A DNA stretch of 49,934 nucleotides from the NCBI GenBank assembly GCA_030538415.1, contig JAUNTY010000016.1, forward strand, positions 1 to 49,934, written 5' to 3'. Positions 1 through 9,871 of this stretch are shown in pieces. Made by a program: the position numbers and the translations under genes. Below the pieces are notes generated by a model that was not told the DNA's origin, did no database searches, and saw nothing but the letters and a program-made list of their open reading frames with translations. This stretch comes from Neisseria sp. (GTDB lineage: Bacteria > Pseudomonadota > Gammaproteobacteria > Burkholderiales > Neisseriaceae). Each line of letters starts with the position of its first letter. The stretch's first letter is position 1.

Positions 1-42
1 GGCGAGCCAACGCCGTAGCAGAAACTCATTTCTTCGACTATA
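1..42 (+). repeat. Correia-type element (CREE-like), right part
   Basis: This is the right half of a roughly 107-bp element that recurs in the window at 14208, 18822, 23812, 38432 and 41605. It ends in the inverted-repeat terminus TTTCTTCGACTATA. The left half lies outside the window. It directly abuts the broken pptA-like reading frame, so it probably inserted into that gene. Confidence 0.85.
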
Positions 43-156
43 GCTGTCGGCGGCTTTGAGGTGTTTTTACACCAGTAGGTTCAAATCATTCGTAAAATCG
101 GCAAGCTCTTGCCCGCTCAAGTGTTTCGGTTGGCATTTCACATCAATATGCGGCAT
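43..156 (-). pseudogene. pptA: pptA-like tautomerase remnant (4-oxalocrotonate tautomerase family)
   Basis: An ATG at 156-154, preceded by the ribosome site AAAAGGA, opens a frame starting MPHIDVKCQPKHL. I recognise this as the N-terminus of PptA/YdcE-type tautomerases (E. coli begins MPHIDIKCFPREL), which carry a catalytic Pro after the initiator Met. The frame meets a TAA at 69-67 after 29 residues. The same frame then continues with KHLKAADS, which matches the next family segment (RHLNSKDS in E. coli), until it runs into the Correia-type element at position 42. The gene is therefore doubly broken, by a nonsense codon and by a repeat, and only about 40 of the usual 70-77 codons are visible. 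The family assignment rests on recall of the E. coli sequence. Confidence 0.7.
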
Positions 157-188
157 GTTGCATTCCTTTTCATGATTAAAACATCAAA

Positions 189-212
189 GGCCGTCTGAAC
201 GTTCAGACGGCC
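189..212 (-). terminator. DUS inverted-pair terminator of argS
   Basis: Two DUS cores in head-to-head orientation form a near-perfect 12-bp stem with almost no loop, 10 bases beyond the argS stop. T-rich tracts lie on both sides, so it could also stop transcription from the other strand. Confidence 0.8.
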
Positions 213-221
213 TTTTCTTGA

Positions 222-1943
<1,722 letters not shown>

Positions 1944-2192
1944 TTACTCTGTATCAATAAGTTTTGAAAATCAGGCCGTCTGAAAACGGCAACCGCCGAA
2001 CACATGTATCGGCGGCATCAGTCAATAAGGGATAGGCCGTATTTTAAAAGAAAACAGCGGATAACACATCTTTAATTTTCCCGCCTTAACTTTACCCGCC
2101 AAACCGATGGCTTTCAGACGGCCTTAGTCAGCCATGTTACAATCTGCCGGCCGGCGCGGTGCCGGTACAACACAGAAAGGATTCCCCGCCCC

Positions 2193-3434
2193 ATGCGCGA
2201 ACAACTGCTGCAATGGCTCACCCGCCAAGGCTACCCGCACTCCGACCTTATCGTAAATCTGGTGATGATTGCCCTGATTATCCTCACCACTTTGCTGCTG
2301 CATGCCGTCATCCATTACGGCATTTTCCGCATTCTGGCCAAAAAATTCCGCGCTTCGCGGCTGACTTTTCTCAACATTCTGGCCGAGCAGCGCCTGTTCA
2401 GCAACCTGGCCTTTACCATTCAGGGCGTATTGCTGGCGGTGCAGCTGCGTATCTGGCTGCCCGCGAGCGATTGGCGCGAAGGGCTGATTACCGTTACCAA
2501 TATCTGGTGTTTGGTGTTTGCGCTGCTCACCGTTTTCGCCCTGCTCGACACGCTGCAAACCTATCTGTTCCGCCGCAATCTGGCGCAGCATTTCCCCGTG
2601 CGCGGCCTCGTGCAAACCGTGAAGCTGCTGGCCTCCATCGGCATCGGCATCTTGCTGGTCTCCCTCCTGCTCGGCCAGTCGCCGCTGATTCTGCTCAGCG
2701 GCCTCGGCGCGATGACCGCCGTATTGATGCTGGTGTTCAAAGACCCGATTCTGGGGCTGGTGGCCGGTATCCAGCTTTCCGCCAACCGCATGCTCAATAT
2801 CGGCGACTGGCTGGAAATGCCGAAATACGGCGCCGACGGCAGCGTGACCGACATCGGGCTGACCACCGTGAAAGTGCGCAACTGGGACAACACCGTCACC
2901 ACCCTGCCCACTTACGCGCTGATTTCCGATTCGTTTAAAAACTGGCGCCACATGAGCGAATCGGGCGGCCGCCGCATCAAGCGCCCGGTGTATATCGACA
3001 GCGCCAGCGTGCATTTTCTGAACGAAGCGGAAATCGCCCACCTGCGCCAAAGCCGCCTGCTCACCAATTACCTCGACCAGCGCCAGGCTTCCATCCGCGA
3101 ATTTCACGAAGCCAACCAGATTGACAACCAAAGCTACCTCAATGGCCGCCACCTCACCAACCTCGGCACCTTCCGCGCCTATTTGCAGCAATATCTGGAA
3201 AACAACCGCCACATCCGCAAAGACATGACGCTGATGGTGCGTCAGCTGGATGCAGGCGACAAAGGCATTCCGCTGGAAATCTACTGCTTCACCAACACCG
3301 TGGTGTGGGCGGAATACGAAGGCATCCAGGCCGATATTTTCGACCATATTTTCGCCGTGGCAGGCGAATTCGGCCTGCGCATCTACCAGGCACCGAGCGG
3401 CGCCGACATGCGCGTGATGGCGCAGCAACGCTGA
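2193..3434 (+). CDS. ybdG: MscS-family mechanosensitive channel, YbdG type
   Basis: Inner-membrane channel expected to open under membrane tension during hypo-osmotic shock. The 413 residues match the length of E. coli YbdG (about 415). Five hydrophobic segments precede the pore helix. The pore/beta region GLGAMTAVLMLVFKDPILGLVAGIQL is followed by the Sm-like domain start NRMLNIGDWLEMPKYGADG and the segment VTDIGLTTVKVRNWDNT, both characteristic of MscS and close to the YbdG subgroup. The start at 2193 is supported by AGAAAGGA 10-20 bases upstream. The gene is single and diverges from argS. A DUS hairpin at 3734-3770 is the nearest terminator. Family assignment is firm; the exact conductance class is inferred from similarity. 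Confidence 0.93.
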   Translation: MREQLLQWLTRQGYPHSDLIVNLVMIALIILTTLLLHAVIHYGIFRILAKKFRASRLTFLNILAEQRLFSNLAFTIQGVLLAVQLRIWLPASDWREGLITVTNIWCLVFALLTVFALLDTLQTYLFRRNLAQHFPVRGLVQTVKLLASIGIGILLVSLLLGQSPLILLSGLGAMTAVLMLVFKDPILGLVAGIQLSANRMLNIGDWLEMPKYGADGSVTDIGLTTVKVRNWDNTVTTLPTYALISDSFKNWRHMSESGGRRIKRPVYIDSASVHFLNEAEIAHLRQSRLLTNYLDQRQASIREFHEANQIDNQSYLNGRHLTNLGTFRAYLQQYLENNRHIRKDMTLMVRQLDAGDKGIPLEIYCFTNTVVWAEYEGIQADIFDHIFAVAGEFGLRIYQAPSGADMRVMAQQR

Positions 3435-3453
3435 TGGGTTTTGCAGTATTTAG

Positions 3454-3717
3454 CGTGAGTTTGGGATAAGACAAATGCATAGATAATGCAGAAGCCTGCT
3501 GAGATCCAGCAATCTGTCCTCTCTCCCGTTTATCCTCGCAGGGGATGAGGAAAGAGTTAGAGAGAGGGCAAAGCCGTTGGAAGAAGAAACATTGCTTCAG
3601 CCCTGAATGTTTAGCCCTCTCCCCAGCCCTCTCCTCATCCCCTGCGAGGATAAACGGGAGAGGGAGCAAGTTGCTGAAATGCCAACAATTACTCAAAATA
3701 CTTATTCCGAACTCACG
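3454..3717. repeat. MITE-like inverted-repeat element
   Basis: The outer ends match as inverted repeats (left CGTGAGTTTGGGATAAG, right complement CGTGAGTTCGGAATAAG). An inner, perfect 31-bp inverted repeat lies at 3521-3551 and 3632-3662 (arms begin CTCTCCCGTTTATCCTCGCA). There is no coding capacity. The architecture fits a non-autonomous transposable element. No parent transposase is present in the window. Confidence 0.7.
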
Positions 3718-3733
3718 TTATTTATTTTTAAAG

Positions 3734-3770
3734 AGGCCGTCTGAAAGCCGTTTCAGGTTTCAGACGGCCT
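3734..3770 (+). terminator. DUS inverted-pair terminator
   Basis: An AGGCCGTCTGAA / TTCAGACGGCCT pair with a 13-base loop is followed by TTGTTTTGG. It is the first strong hairpin after ybdG and lies just downstream of the MITE-like element, so the element probably inserted between the gene and its terminator. Confidence 0.7.
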
Positions 3771-3815
3771 TGTTTTGGTTTGCCGATTGGATCAAGCCGT
3801 CTGAAAACAAACGCC

Positions 3816-4052
3816 GCCGACAACTTGCCGCGATTCCGGCGTAGCGTGGGCTTCGCCCGCGAAAAGCCGCAGGCCGTCTGAAAGCTGCCGACACAACGCA
3901 AGAAAACGTGGGCAGAGCCCACGCTACATTTATTGCCGACAACTTGCCGCTGCTACGGCGTAGCGTGGGCTTCGCCCGCGAAAAACCACAGGCCGTCTGA
4001 AAGCCGTTGACGCAACGGAAAAAAACGTGGGCGGAGCCCACGCTACGTTTAC
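3816..4052. repeat. Tandem 119-bp repeat, two copies
   Basis: Copies begin at 3816 and 3935 and both start GCCGACAACTTGCCG. Each contains the palindromic arms GTAGCGTGGGCTTCGCCC and GGGCAGAGCCCACGCTAC (second copy GGGCGGAGCCCACGCTAC) around a DUS. The copies differ at scattered positions, so the duplication is not recent. Confidence 0.8.
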
Positions 4053-4246
4053 TGATACCTGCTGCCTGAGCATAAGAATAACCAAGCTTGCGCCACAACC
4101 GTTCATTTCCATTATCCATCACATATCATTTCACACAAAATCCAGTTATATCAAACAAATAGTCCAAACTCCGAACACTCACGCTTGACAAATTGTTAAC
4201 AGCCCGTCTATAACCAAACCAACCCGAACCACCCGTCGAAGCCGCC

Positions 4247-4897
4247 ATGCCCTCCATCGAAATCACCCCCATCAGCGAATCCGCGCTCGCCTGCACGCTG
4301 CCGCCGCCCGCCGAATTGGGCAAGCAGCGGTGTTTGTGGGCGTTTGCCGATGCCGCCGCCGCGCTGCCCGATGTATTGGAAACGGTTACGGGCATGAACA
4401 ACCTCACCGTCTTCGCCCTGCCCGGCGGCGATTTGGCCGCGCTTTCAGACGGCCTTGCCGATTTATGGCAGCGCACCGAAGCCACCGCGCACCAAGGCCG
4501 CCATGTGGAAATTGCGGTTTGCTACGGCGGCGCATTCGGCGAAGATTTGGCCGAAGTGGCCGCGTTTCACCGCACCACGCCCGCCGAAATCGTGCGCCGC
4601 CACACCGCACCGCTCTACACCGTGTTCATGATGGGTTTCCAGCCCGGCTTTCCTTATCTCGGCGGCCTTCCCGAAAACCTGCACACCCCGCGCCGCGCCG
4701 TGCCGCGCACCCATGTGCCCGCCGGTTCGGTCGGTATCGGCGGCAGCCAGACCGGCGTTTACCCGTTTGCCTCGCCCGGAGGCTGGCAGATTATCGGCCG
4801 CACCGACACGCCTTTGTTTCAGACGGCCTCGTATCCGCCCACGCTGTTGCTCGCGGGCGACACCGTGCGCTTTGTGGCTGCGGAGGTGCGCTTATGA
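4247..4897 (+). CDS. pxpB: 5-oxoprolinase subunit PxpB
   Basis: Subunit B of the prokaryotic ATP-dependent 5-oxoprolinase PxpABC, which converts 5-oxo-L-proline (pyroglutamate) to glutamate. The 216 residues fit the KipI/YbgJ family. The diagnostic stretch is residues 130-170, with FMMGFQPGFPYLGGLPENL followed by PRRAVPRTHVPAGSVGIGG and the SPGGWQIIGRT motif. A DUS is read in frame as FQTAS near the C-terminus and another as LSDGL. The ATG at 4247 lacks a clear Shine-Dalgarno sequence, but it gives the expected N-terminus. The gene is the first of a tightly packed operon: its stop overlaps the pxpC start. KipI in Bacillus was first described as a kinase inhibitor, but the context with pxpC and pxpA makes the metabolic role much more likely. 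Confidence 0.95.
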   Translation: MPSIEITPISESALACTLPPPAELGKQRCLWAFADAAAALPDVLETVTGMNNLTVFALPGGDLAALSDGLADLWQRTEATAHQGRHVEIAVCYGGAFGEDLAEVAAFHRTTPAEIVRRHTAPLYTVFMMGFQPGFPYLGGLPENLHTPRRAVPRTHVPAGSVGIGGSQTGVYPFASPGGWQIIGRTDTPLFQTASYPPTLLLAGDTVRFVAAEVRL

Positions 4898-5823
4898 TGC
4901 GCGTTCATGCCGTGCAGGCCATCGCCCACATTCAGGATTTGGGGCGTTTCGGCTTGCGCCGCTTCGGTATCGGTCATGCGGGGGCGATGGATACGCTCGC
5001 TTTGCAGGCGGGCAATCTGTTGCTGCACAACCCCGCTTCCGCCGCCGCGCTGGAAATCGCCCTCGGCGGCATGGAAATATCGTTTGACCGCGATACGCCG
5101 TTTTGCATCACCGGCGCATTGTATGAAGCCGAGCTCGACGGCCAACCCGTATATTCGTATTGGCGCTACAGCGCCCGCAAAGGCCAAACGCTCGCGCTCA
5201 AACGCGCCGTGCAAGGGATGTATGGCTATTTGTGCGTGGCGGGCGGCTTTGATGTGGCCGAAGTTTTGGGCGCACGCAGCACCGATTTGAAAGCCGCGTT
5301 CGGCGGTTTCCACGGCCGCATGATTCAGGCGGGCGACGAAATCCCCCTCGGCGCGGGCGCACGCAAGCTGCCCCGCGTCGGCATTGCGCCGATTCCTTTC
5401 ACCAACCGCATCCACGCCCTGCCCTCATCCGAATACGCCGCGTTTACCCGCGAATCACAACACGCGTTTTCGCGGCAAGGCTGGACGTTGCAAAGCAGCA
5501 GCAACCGCATGGGCTACCGCTTGCAGGGCGGCAAACTCGAATTGGCGCAGCCCTTGGAAATGCTCTCGCACGCGGTGGCATTCGGCACGGTGCAAGTGCC
5601 GCCGTCGGGCGACCCGATTGTGTTGATGGCCGACAGCCAAACCACCGGCGGCTACCCGAAAATCGCCGCCGTGGCCGCCGCCGATTTGGGGCGGCTGGCG
5701 CAAATCCGCTTCGGCGGCAAAATTTATTTTCAGACGGCCTCTGTTGCCGAGGCCGCGCAACTGCAACGCAAAAACCAAATCTATTTAAACCAAATCAAAA
5801 GGATAGCCGAAAATGCACGTTGA
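4894..5823 (+). CDS. pxpC: 5-oxoprolinase subunit PxpC
   Basis: Carboxyltransferase-like subunit C of 5-oxoprolinase (KipA/YbgK family). It forms a complex with PxpB and acts with PxpA. I place the start at ATG 4894, which overlaps the pxpB stop (ATGA), giving 309 residues beginning [18 protein letters not shown]. The longer frame reaching back to 4330 only overlaps pxpB in another register. The family signatures [18 protein letters not shown] (residues 17-34) and, near the C-terminus, [21 protein letters not shown] are present. A DUS is translated in frame as FQTAS near the end. The gene overlaps pxpA by 11 bases, consistent with coupled translation. Confidence 0.95.
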   Translation: MMRVHAVQAIAHIQDLGRFGLRRFGIGHAGAMDTLALQAGNLLLHNPASAAALEIALGGMEISFDRDTPFCITGALYEAELDGQPVYSYWRYSARKGQTLALKRAVQGMYGYLCVAGGFDVAEVLGARSTDLKAAFGGFHGRMIQAGDEIPLGAGARKLPRVGIAPIPFTNRIHALPSSEYAAFTRESQHAFSRQGWTLQSSSNRMGYRLQGGKLELAQPLEMLSHAVAFGTVQVPPSGDPIVLMADSQTTGGYPKIAAVAAADLGRLAQIRFGGKIYFQTASVAEAAQLQRKNQIYLNQIKRIAENAR

Positions 5824-6553
5824 CCTGAATGCCGATCTCGCCGAAGGCTGCGGCAGCGACCAAGCCCTGCTGCAACGCGTTTCCTCCGCCAACATCGCCT
5901 GCGCACTGCATGCGGGCAGCCCCGCCGATATGCAGCGCGCGCTGGCGTGGGCAAAAGCGCGCCATGTCCGCATCGGCGCGCATCCCGGTTATGCCGACCG
6001 CGAAAACTTCGGCCGCTCCAACCAAACCCTGCCCGAAAGCGAGATCCGCGCCCTGATTGCCTACCAGCTCGGCGCATTACAAGCGCTTTGCGATGCCGAA
6101 GGCGTGGAAATGGTGTATGTAAAACCGCACGGCGCGCTTTACAACCAGGCCGCTGCCGACCGCGCGCTGGCCGACACCGTCGCCGATGCCGTGCGCCGTT
6201 TCAATCCGCAATTGAAGCTGATGGCACTTTCCGGCAGCCACCTGCTCGATGCCGGACGCGCCGCCGGATTGGCGGTGATTTCCGAAGTGTTCGCCGACCG
6301 CCGCTATCTGCCCAACGGCAAACTCGTGCCGCGCAGCCGCGCCGATGCCCAAATCGACAACGACGACGAAGCGATTGCGCAAGTGTTGCAGATGGTGCGC
6401 GACGGCACGGTGAACACCGTTGACGGCGGCGGCAAAATCAAGGTAGTGGCCGACAGCATCTGTTTGCACGGCGACGGCGCGCACGCGCTGGAATTTGCCG
6501 ACAAAATCAGCGCTGCGCTGAAAAACGCAGGCATTGCGGTTGAGGCCGTCTGA
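5813..6553 (+). CDS. pxpA: 5-oxoprolinase subunit PxpA (LamB/YcsF family)
   Basis: Subunit A of 5-oxoprolinase; 246 residues, the usual family length. The N-terminal motif [16 protein letters not shown] is followed by [29 protein letters not shown] and [10 protein letters not shown], the LamB/YcsF hallmarks with the His and Asp residues expected at the active site. The ATG lies inside the end of pxpC and is preceded by AAAGGATAGCCGAAA. The stop codon TGA is part of a DUS (6543-6554). Thirteen bases separate it from the next gene. Here the gene order is B-C-A, whereas Bacillus subtilis has ycsF upstream of kipI-kipA. Confidence 0.96.
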   Translation: MHVDLNADLAEGCGSDQALLQRVSSANIACALHAGSPADMQRALAWAKARHVRIGAHPGYADRENFGRSNQTLPESEIRALIAYQLGALQALCDAEGVEMVYVKPHGALYNQAAADRALADTVADAVRRFNPQLKLMALSGSHLLDAGRAAGLAVISEVFADRRYLPNGKLVPRSRADAQIDNDDEAIAQVLQMVRDGTVNTVDGGGKIKVVADSICLHGDGAHALEFADKISAALKNAGIAVEAV

Positions 6554-6565
6554 AAAGGAAACCGC

Positions 6566-7621
6566 ATGTATTCCGCCCTGCTGCGAGCGCTACAACGCTA
6601 CCTGTTTGCCCTTGTCGGCCTGATTGCGCTGATGTTTGCGGGTGGATGCAATACGCCTGAAACTACCCCTGCCGACTATTTTTTACACGGCACCGATTGG
6701 CAGCAAGGCGGCTATGCCTTGGTGATGGTGGACAGCGAAGGCAAGGCATCGCTGGTGGCCGACCCTGAAATCCTGCGGGCGCATGAAGGGGTATTGCTGG
6801 CAAAAGAAGACGCATGGCGCAGCCTGCTGCCCATCGGAAGCAGGGATTTACGGGCACTTTATCTGTTTCAAAACCGCCGCTTGGTCAAATCCGTGTGGCA
6901 CAGGGTATACCAACAGTTTGAAACCGGCAGCCTGGCCGAACACACCCGCCCGCTCACCAGCCGATACACCGACAGCGAGCCGAAAGCCGCCTACCTCGCC
7001 CGCCTCGCCCGCTTGCAGAGCCAGGAAAACGTCTGGATTTACCAACAAAGCGAGGTGAGGCCGTTTCAATACTGGTTTACGGTCAAGCTGCCGACCGTGG
7101 CCGTTTTCCACGGCCAAAACGCCCCTCCGACAGAGGATGAATTTTACCAATCGGTGTTGGGCAAACAGCTTTACGCGCAAATCGAAGCCGATCTCAAGCA
7201 AGACTTTGATACTGCCGAATTCGACATGAGCAATGTCAACCGAAATATTTGGGCAAGCAGCCTGATTGCGCCTTATCTTTACCGCAGCGACCATCAAACC
7301 AACGGCCTGCTGCAAGATGCCGCGCATACGCCGCTCACCGCCGAGGGCTGGACTTTTTACCAATACGATCTCACTGTGTTCGGCACGCCCGAACTGTACG
7401 AAAAAATGCAGCAACACGATTTCGCCCGTTATCTTGACGACTACCGCGGCAACCTTGCCGAATGGCAGGCTTTCCTGGCACAGCAAGCCGATAAAGCGCA
7501 ACCCGCCATTACCCCCGGGCAAATCCGGGCGGAAGGCTACCGCGACAGCGTGCACATCGGCTCCTTATACGAGCTGGAATACAGCCTGAGCTATTTCGAA
7601 CTGCCGCCACACACCGATTAA
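6566..7621 (+). CDS. Unknown exported, lipoprotein-like protein in the pxp operon
   Basis: I do not recognise this 351-residue protein. Residues 13-28 form a hydrophobic signal segment ending in FAGGC (Cys 28), a possible lipobox, although the -3 residue is Ala rather than the usual Leu. The rest is hydrophilic, rich in Tyr and Gln, with no further membrane segment and no motif I can name. The start ATG at 6566 has a good AAAAGGA site. It lies between pxpA (13-bp gap) and the NRAMP-like transporter (24-bp gap), so it is almost certainly co-transcribed with them. A periplasmic or outer-membrane role linked to 5-oxoproline or to another substrate of the operon is an inference from position only. 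Confidence 0.75.
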   Translation: MYSALLRALQRYLFALVGLIALMFAGGCNTPETTPADYFLHGTDWQQGGYALVMVDSEGKASLVADPEILRAHEGVLLAKEDAWRSLLPIGSRDLRALYLFQNRRLVKSVWHRVYQQFETGSLAEHTRPLTSRYTDSEPKAAYLARLARLQSQENVWIYQQSEVRPFQYWFTVKLPTVAVFHGQNAPPTEDEFYQSVLGKQLYAQIEADLKQDFDTAEFDMSNVNRNIWASSLIAPYLYRSDHQTNGLLQDAAHTPLTAEGWTFYQYDLTVFGTPELYEKMQQHDFARYLDDYRGNLAEWQAFLAQQADKAQPAITPGQIRAEGYRDSVHIGSLYELEYSLSYFELPPHTD

Positions 7622-7645
7622 TCCCCGCCCGCAAAGGAGTATGAA

Positions 7646-8836
7646 ATGTCCGCCAAATCCAACCGCAGCGCCTTGATGGGCGCGGCTTTCCTGATGGCCA
7701 CCTCCGCCATCGGCCCCGGTTTCCTCACCCAAACCGCCACCTTCACGCAAACGCTGCTTGCCAGCTTCGGCTTTGTGATTCTGCTCTCCATCCTGCTCGA
7801 CATCGGCGCGCAGCTCAATATCTGGCGCATCATCGCCGTTTCCGAGCAGCGCGCGCAGGATATTGCCAACAAGGTATTGCCCGGCGCGGGTTATTTCCTC
7901 GCTTTGCTGATTGTGATGGGCGGGCTGGCGTTCAACATCGGCAACGTCGGCGGCGCGGGCTTGGGGCTGAACATCCTCACCGGCATCACGCCCGAAATGG
8001 GCGCCATCATCAGCGGCTTGGTTGCCATCGGCATTTTCCTGTTTCGCGAAGCGGGCAAAGTGATGGACCGCTTCGCGCAAATCATGGGCTTTATCATGAT
8101 TGCACTCACGGTTTACGTGGCTTTCAAAGCCAGCCCGCCCGTGGGCGAAGCGGCCTTGCGCACTTTTGTGCCGCTGCAACTCGATGCGGTGGCGATTGTA
8201 ACCCTGGTCGGCGGTACGGTCGGCGGCTACATCACTTTTGCGGGCGCGCACCGCCTGCTCGATGCGGGCATCAAGGGCAAGGCGGCGCTGCCCGAAGTCA
8301 GCAAAAGCTCGATTAGCGCGATTTTGATTGCCTCGGTGATGCGGGTGGTGTTGTTTCTGGCGGTGCTCGGCGTGGTGTCGCAAGGCGTGGCGCTCGACCC
8401 GAAAAACCCCGCCTCCACCCCGTTTGCCCATGTGGCGGGCAATGTCGGCCTGCTGATTTTCGGCGTGGTGATTTGGGCGGCTTCGATTACCTCGGTGATT
8501 GGTGCGGCTTATACCTCGGTGTCGTTTATTTCCGGTTTCAGCCCCGCCATCGAGCGCCACCGCAACAAATGGATTATCGGCTTTATCGTCGTTTCCACCG
8601 CCGTGCTCGCCACCGTCGGCCGCCCCGCGCAGATTCTGGTGTTGGTCGGCACGCTCAACGGCCTCATCCTCCCCATCGCCCTCGGCCTGATGCTGCTGGC
8701 GGCCTACAAAACCAACATCGTCGGCGATTACAAACACCCGCTGTGGATGACGCTGGCCGGGCTTGTCGTGGTGGTGGCGATGGCGATATTAAGCGGCATG
8801 ACGTTGGTGAAATACTTCGGCAGCCTGATGGGATAA
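7646..8836 (+). CDS. NRAMP-fold transporter lacking metal-binding motifs (YcsG-like)
   Basis: Inner-membrane transporter of the NRAMP/LeuT fold; 396 residues with about 11 hydrophobic segments. It starts like NRAMP proteins (AIGPGFL at residues 21-27), but the DPGN metal motif expected about six residues later is TQTL (34-37). In the sixth helix the MPH motif is replaced within GGTVGGYI (189-196). The conserved divalent-metal ligands are therefore missing. Bacillus subtilis also carries an NRAMP-like gene (ycsG) beside its 5-oxoprolinase genes, which together with position suggests uptake of 5-oxoproline or a related compound rather than Mn or Fe; this is inference. The start at 7646 is supported by AAAGGAG. 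A DUS hairpin at 8851-8885 ends the operon. Confidence 0.88.
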   Translation: MSAKSNRSALMGAAFLMATSAIGPGFLTQTATFTQTLLASFGFVILLSILLDIGAQLNIWRIIAVSEQRAQDIANKVLPGAGYFLALLIVMGGLAFNIGNVGGAGLGLNILTGITPEMGAIISGLVAIGIFLFREAGKVMDRFAQIMGFIMIALTVYVAFKASPPVGEAALRTFVPLQLDAVAIVTLVGGTVGGYITFAGAHRLLDAGIKGKAALPEVSKSSISAILIASVMRVVLFLAVLGVVSQGVALDPKNPASTPFAHVAGNVGLLIFGVVIWAASITSVIGAAYTSVSFISGFSPAIERHRNKWIIGFIVVSTAVLATVGRPAQILVLVGTLNGLILPIALGLMLLAAYKTNIVGDYKHPLWMTLAGLVVVVAMAILSGMTLVKYFGSLMG

Positions 8837-8850
8837 AAGCGATATATAAA

Positions 8851-8885
8851 AGGCCGTCTGAAAACATCATCGTTTCAGACGGCCT
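8851..8885 (+). terminator. DUS inverted-pair terminator of the pxp operon
   Basis: AGGCCGTCTGAA and TTCAGACGGCCT with an 11-base loop are followed by TTTTTG, 15 bases after the transporter stop. It also faces the convergent SIMPL gene. Confidence 0.9.
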
Positions 8886-8921
8886 TTTTGTATTCACGCT
8901 TTTTCTCAAAGTGTTTCCGTG

Positions 8922-9686
8922 TTATTTTCCGTCGATGCCGTATTCGATGGTGACCACTAGGCGCACGTTTTTGCCGACGGTGGATTTGTCGTAAACCCCG
9001 CCGTAATCGTCGCTGCCGCCGTCGCCGCTGTCGGCATAGATATTGAACGAGCCTTGCGAAGCCGAACGCATCGCCCCCACCTGCGCGCCGCCGGTTTTGG
9101 CAAATTCCTGCGCACGCTTGTGGGCGTCTTCGGTGGCGCGGGTAATCAACGCGTGTTTGACGGCCTCAAGATTGCCGAGCAGGTATTGCGGCGGCTCGAA
9201 GCGGATGGCTTCGTTATCCGCACGCAATTGCAAAATGGCCTGCTGCGCTTTTTGGATGTTGGCCAGATTTGTGGTTTTCACCAGTAGTTTCTGCTCGCCG
9301 TCGAAACCGTTCTGCACCCGCTGGTAGCTGCCGTCTTCTCGACGGATTTCGTCGTAGGCCGGTTCTACCGCAGGCGTGAGCGTGCGGATTTCCTGCCCGC
9401 TGAAACCGTGTTGCTGCAAGAATTCGGCCAACACCGGCTCGGCGGCCTGCAAACGCGCCAATGTCTGCGCATAGGTGTCGCCGTGTGCGGCCACGCTGGT
9501 CTGCCACTCGGCGCTGTCGGCCTGATGGGATTCCTCCGCCAGCCCTTTGACGGTAATGGTGCCGGGCTGCCTGAAATTCTTGAACTGGCTGCCCAACACG
9601 AAGGCGGCGGCTATCATGCCGACGGCGAGGGCGATGCCCAGCAAGGCCAGTCCGCGGGCCGGTTTGTTTGTGTTGGTGGTATTCAT
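8922..9686 (-). CDS. SIMPL (DUF541) domain protein
   Basis: Predicted envelope protein of the SIMPL/DUF541 family (BP26-like), often linked to oxidative-stress tolerance but without a defined biochemical role. I choose the ATG at 9686 (254 residues, MNTTNTNKPARG) because CAGGAAAA lies at the right distance. The longer frame from 9719 has no such site. A single hydrophobic segment at about residues 12-33 looks like an uncleaved anchor or signal. The SIMPL domain follows, with ITVKGLAEESHQADSAEWQ and the C-terminal segment KNVRLVVTIEYGI. It lies convergent to the pxp operon. No terminator of its own other than the shared hairpin at 8851-8885. Confidence 0.88.
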   Translation of the reverse strand: MNTTNTNKPARGLALLGIALAVGMIAAAFVLGSQFKNFRQPGTITVKGLAEESHQADSAEWQTSVAAHGDTYAQTLARLQAAEPVLAEFLQQHGFSGQEIRTLTPAVEPAYDEIRREDGSYQRVQNGFDGEQKLLVKTTNLANIQKAQQAILQLRADNEAIRFEPPQYLLGNLEAVKHALITRATEDAHKRAQEFAKTGGAQVGAMRSASQGSFNIYADSGDGGSDDYGGVYDKSTVGKNVRLVVTIEYGIDGK

Positions 9687-9806
9687 GGTATTTTCCTGAT
9701 AATGACGAAACCTGACCATATAATCAGACTAGGCCGTCTGAAACAAGTTTTTTACATGATGATGACAATCCCGGCAAAATTGCTTCATGTCAACAAAGTT
9801 GTAAAA

Positions 9807-9841
9807 AGGCCGTCTGAAAGATTATTGCTTTCAGACGGCCT
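9807..9841 (-). terminator. DUS inverted-pair terminator of the U32 gene
   Basis: AGGCCGTCTGAA and TTCAGACGGCCT with an 11-base loop lie 30 bases downstream of the U32 gene stop on the minus strand. T-rich tracts lie on both sides. Confidence 0.85.
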
Positions 9842-9871
9842 GTTCTAAGTTTTTCTGACATTACTGTGCTG

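Larger units (their letters stand above)
3435..4246. other. Intergenic repeat field between ybdG and pxpB
   Basis: This 812-bp gap has no convincing gene. It holds a 264-bp inverted-repeat element (3454-3717), a DUS terminator (3734-3770), a 119-bp tandem duplication (3816-4052), and about 190 bp of lower-GC sequence leading to pxpB that probably contains its promoter. The reading frames that cross it are made of repeat arms. Confidence 0.7.

Noticed and set aside
3454-4052. CRISPR array
   Set aside because: The repeats are only two 119-bp tandem copies and inverted pairs; there are no regularly spaced short repeats with unique spacers and no cas genes.
4330-4893. N-terminal extension of pxpC
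   Set aside because: It lies wholly within pxpB in another register and reads as Arg/Pro-rich filler; the family N-terminus begins at 4894.
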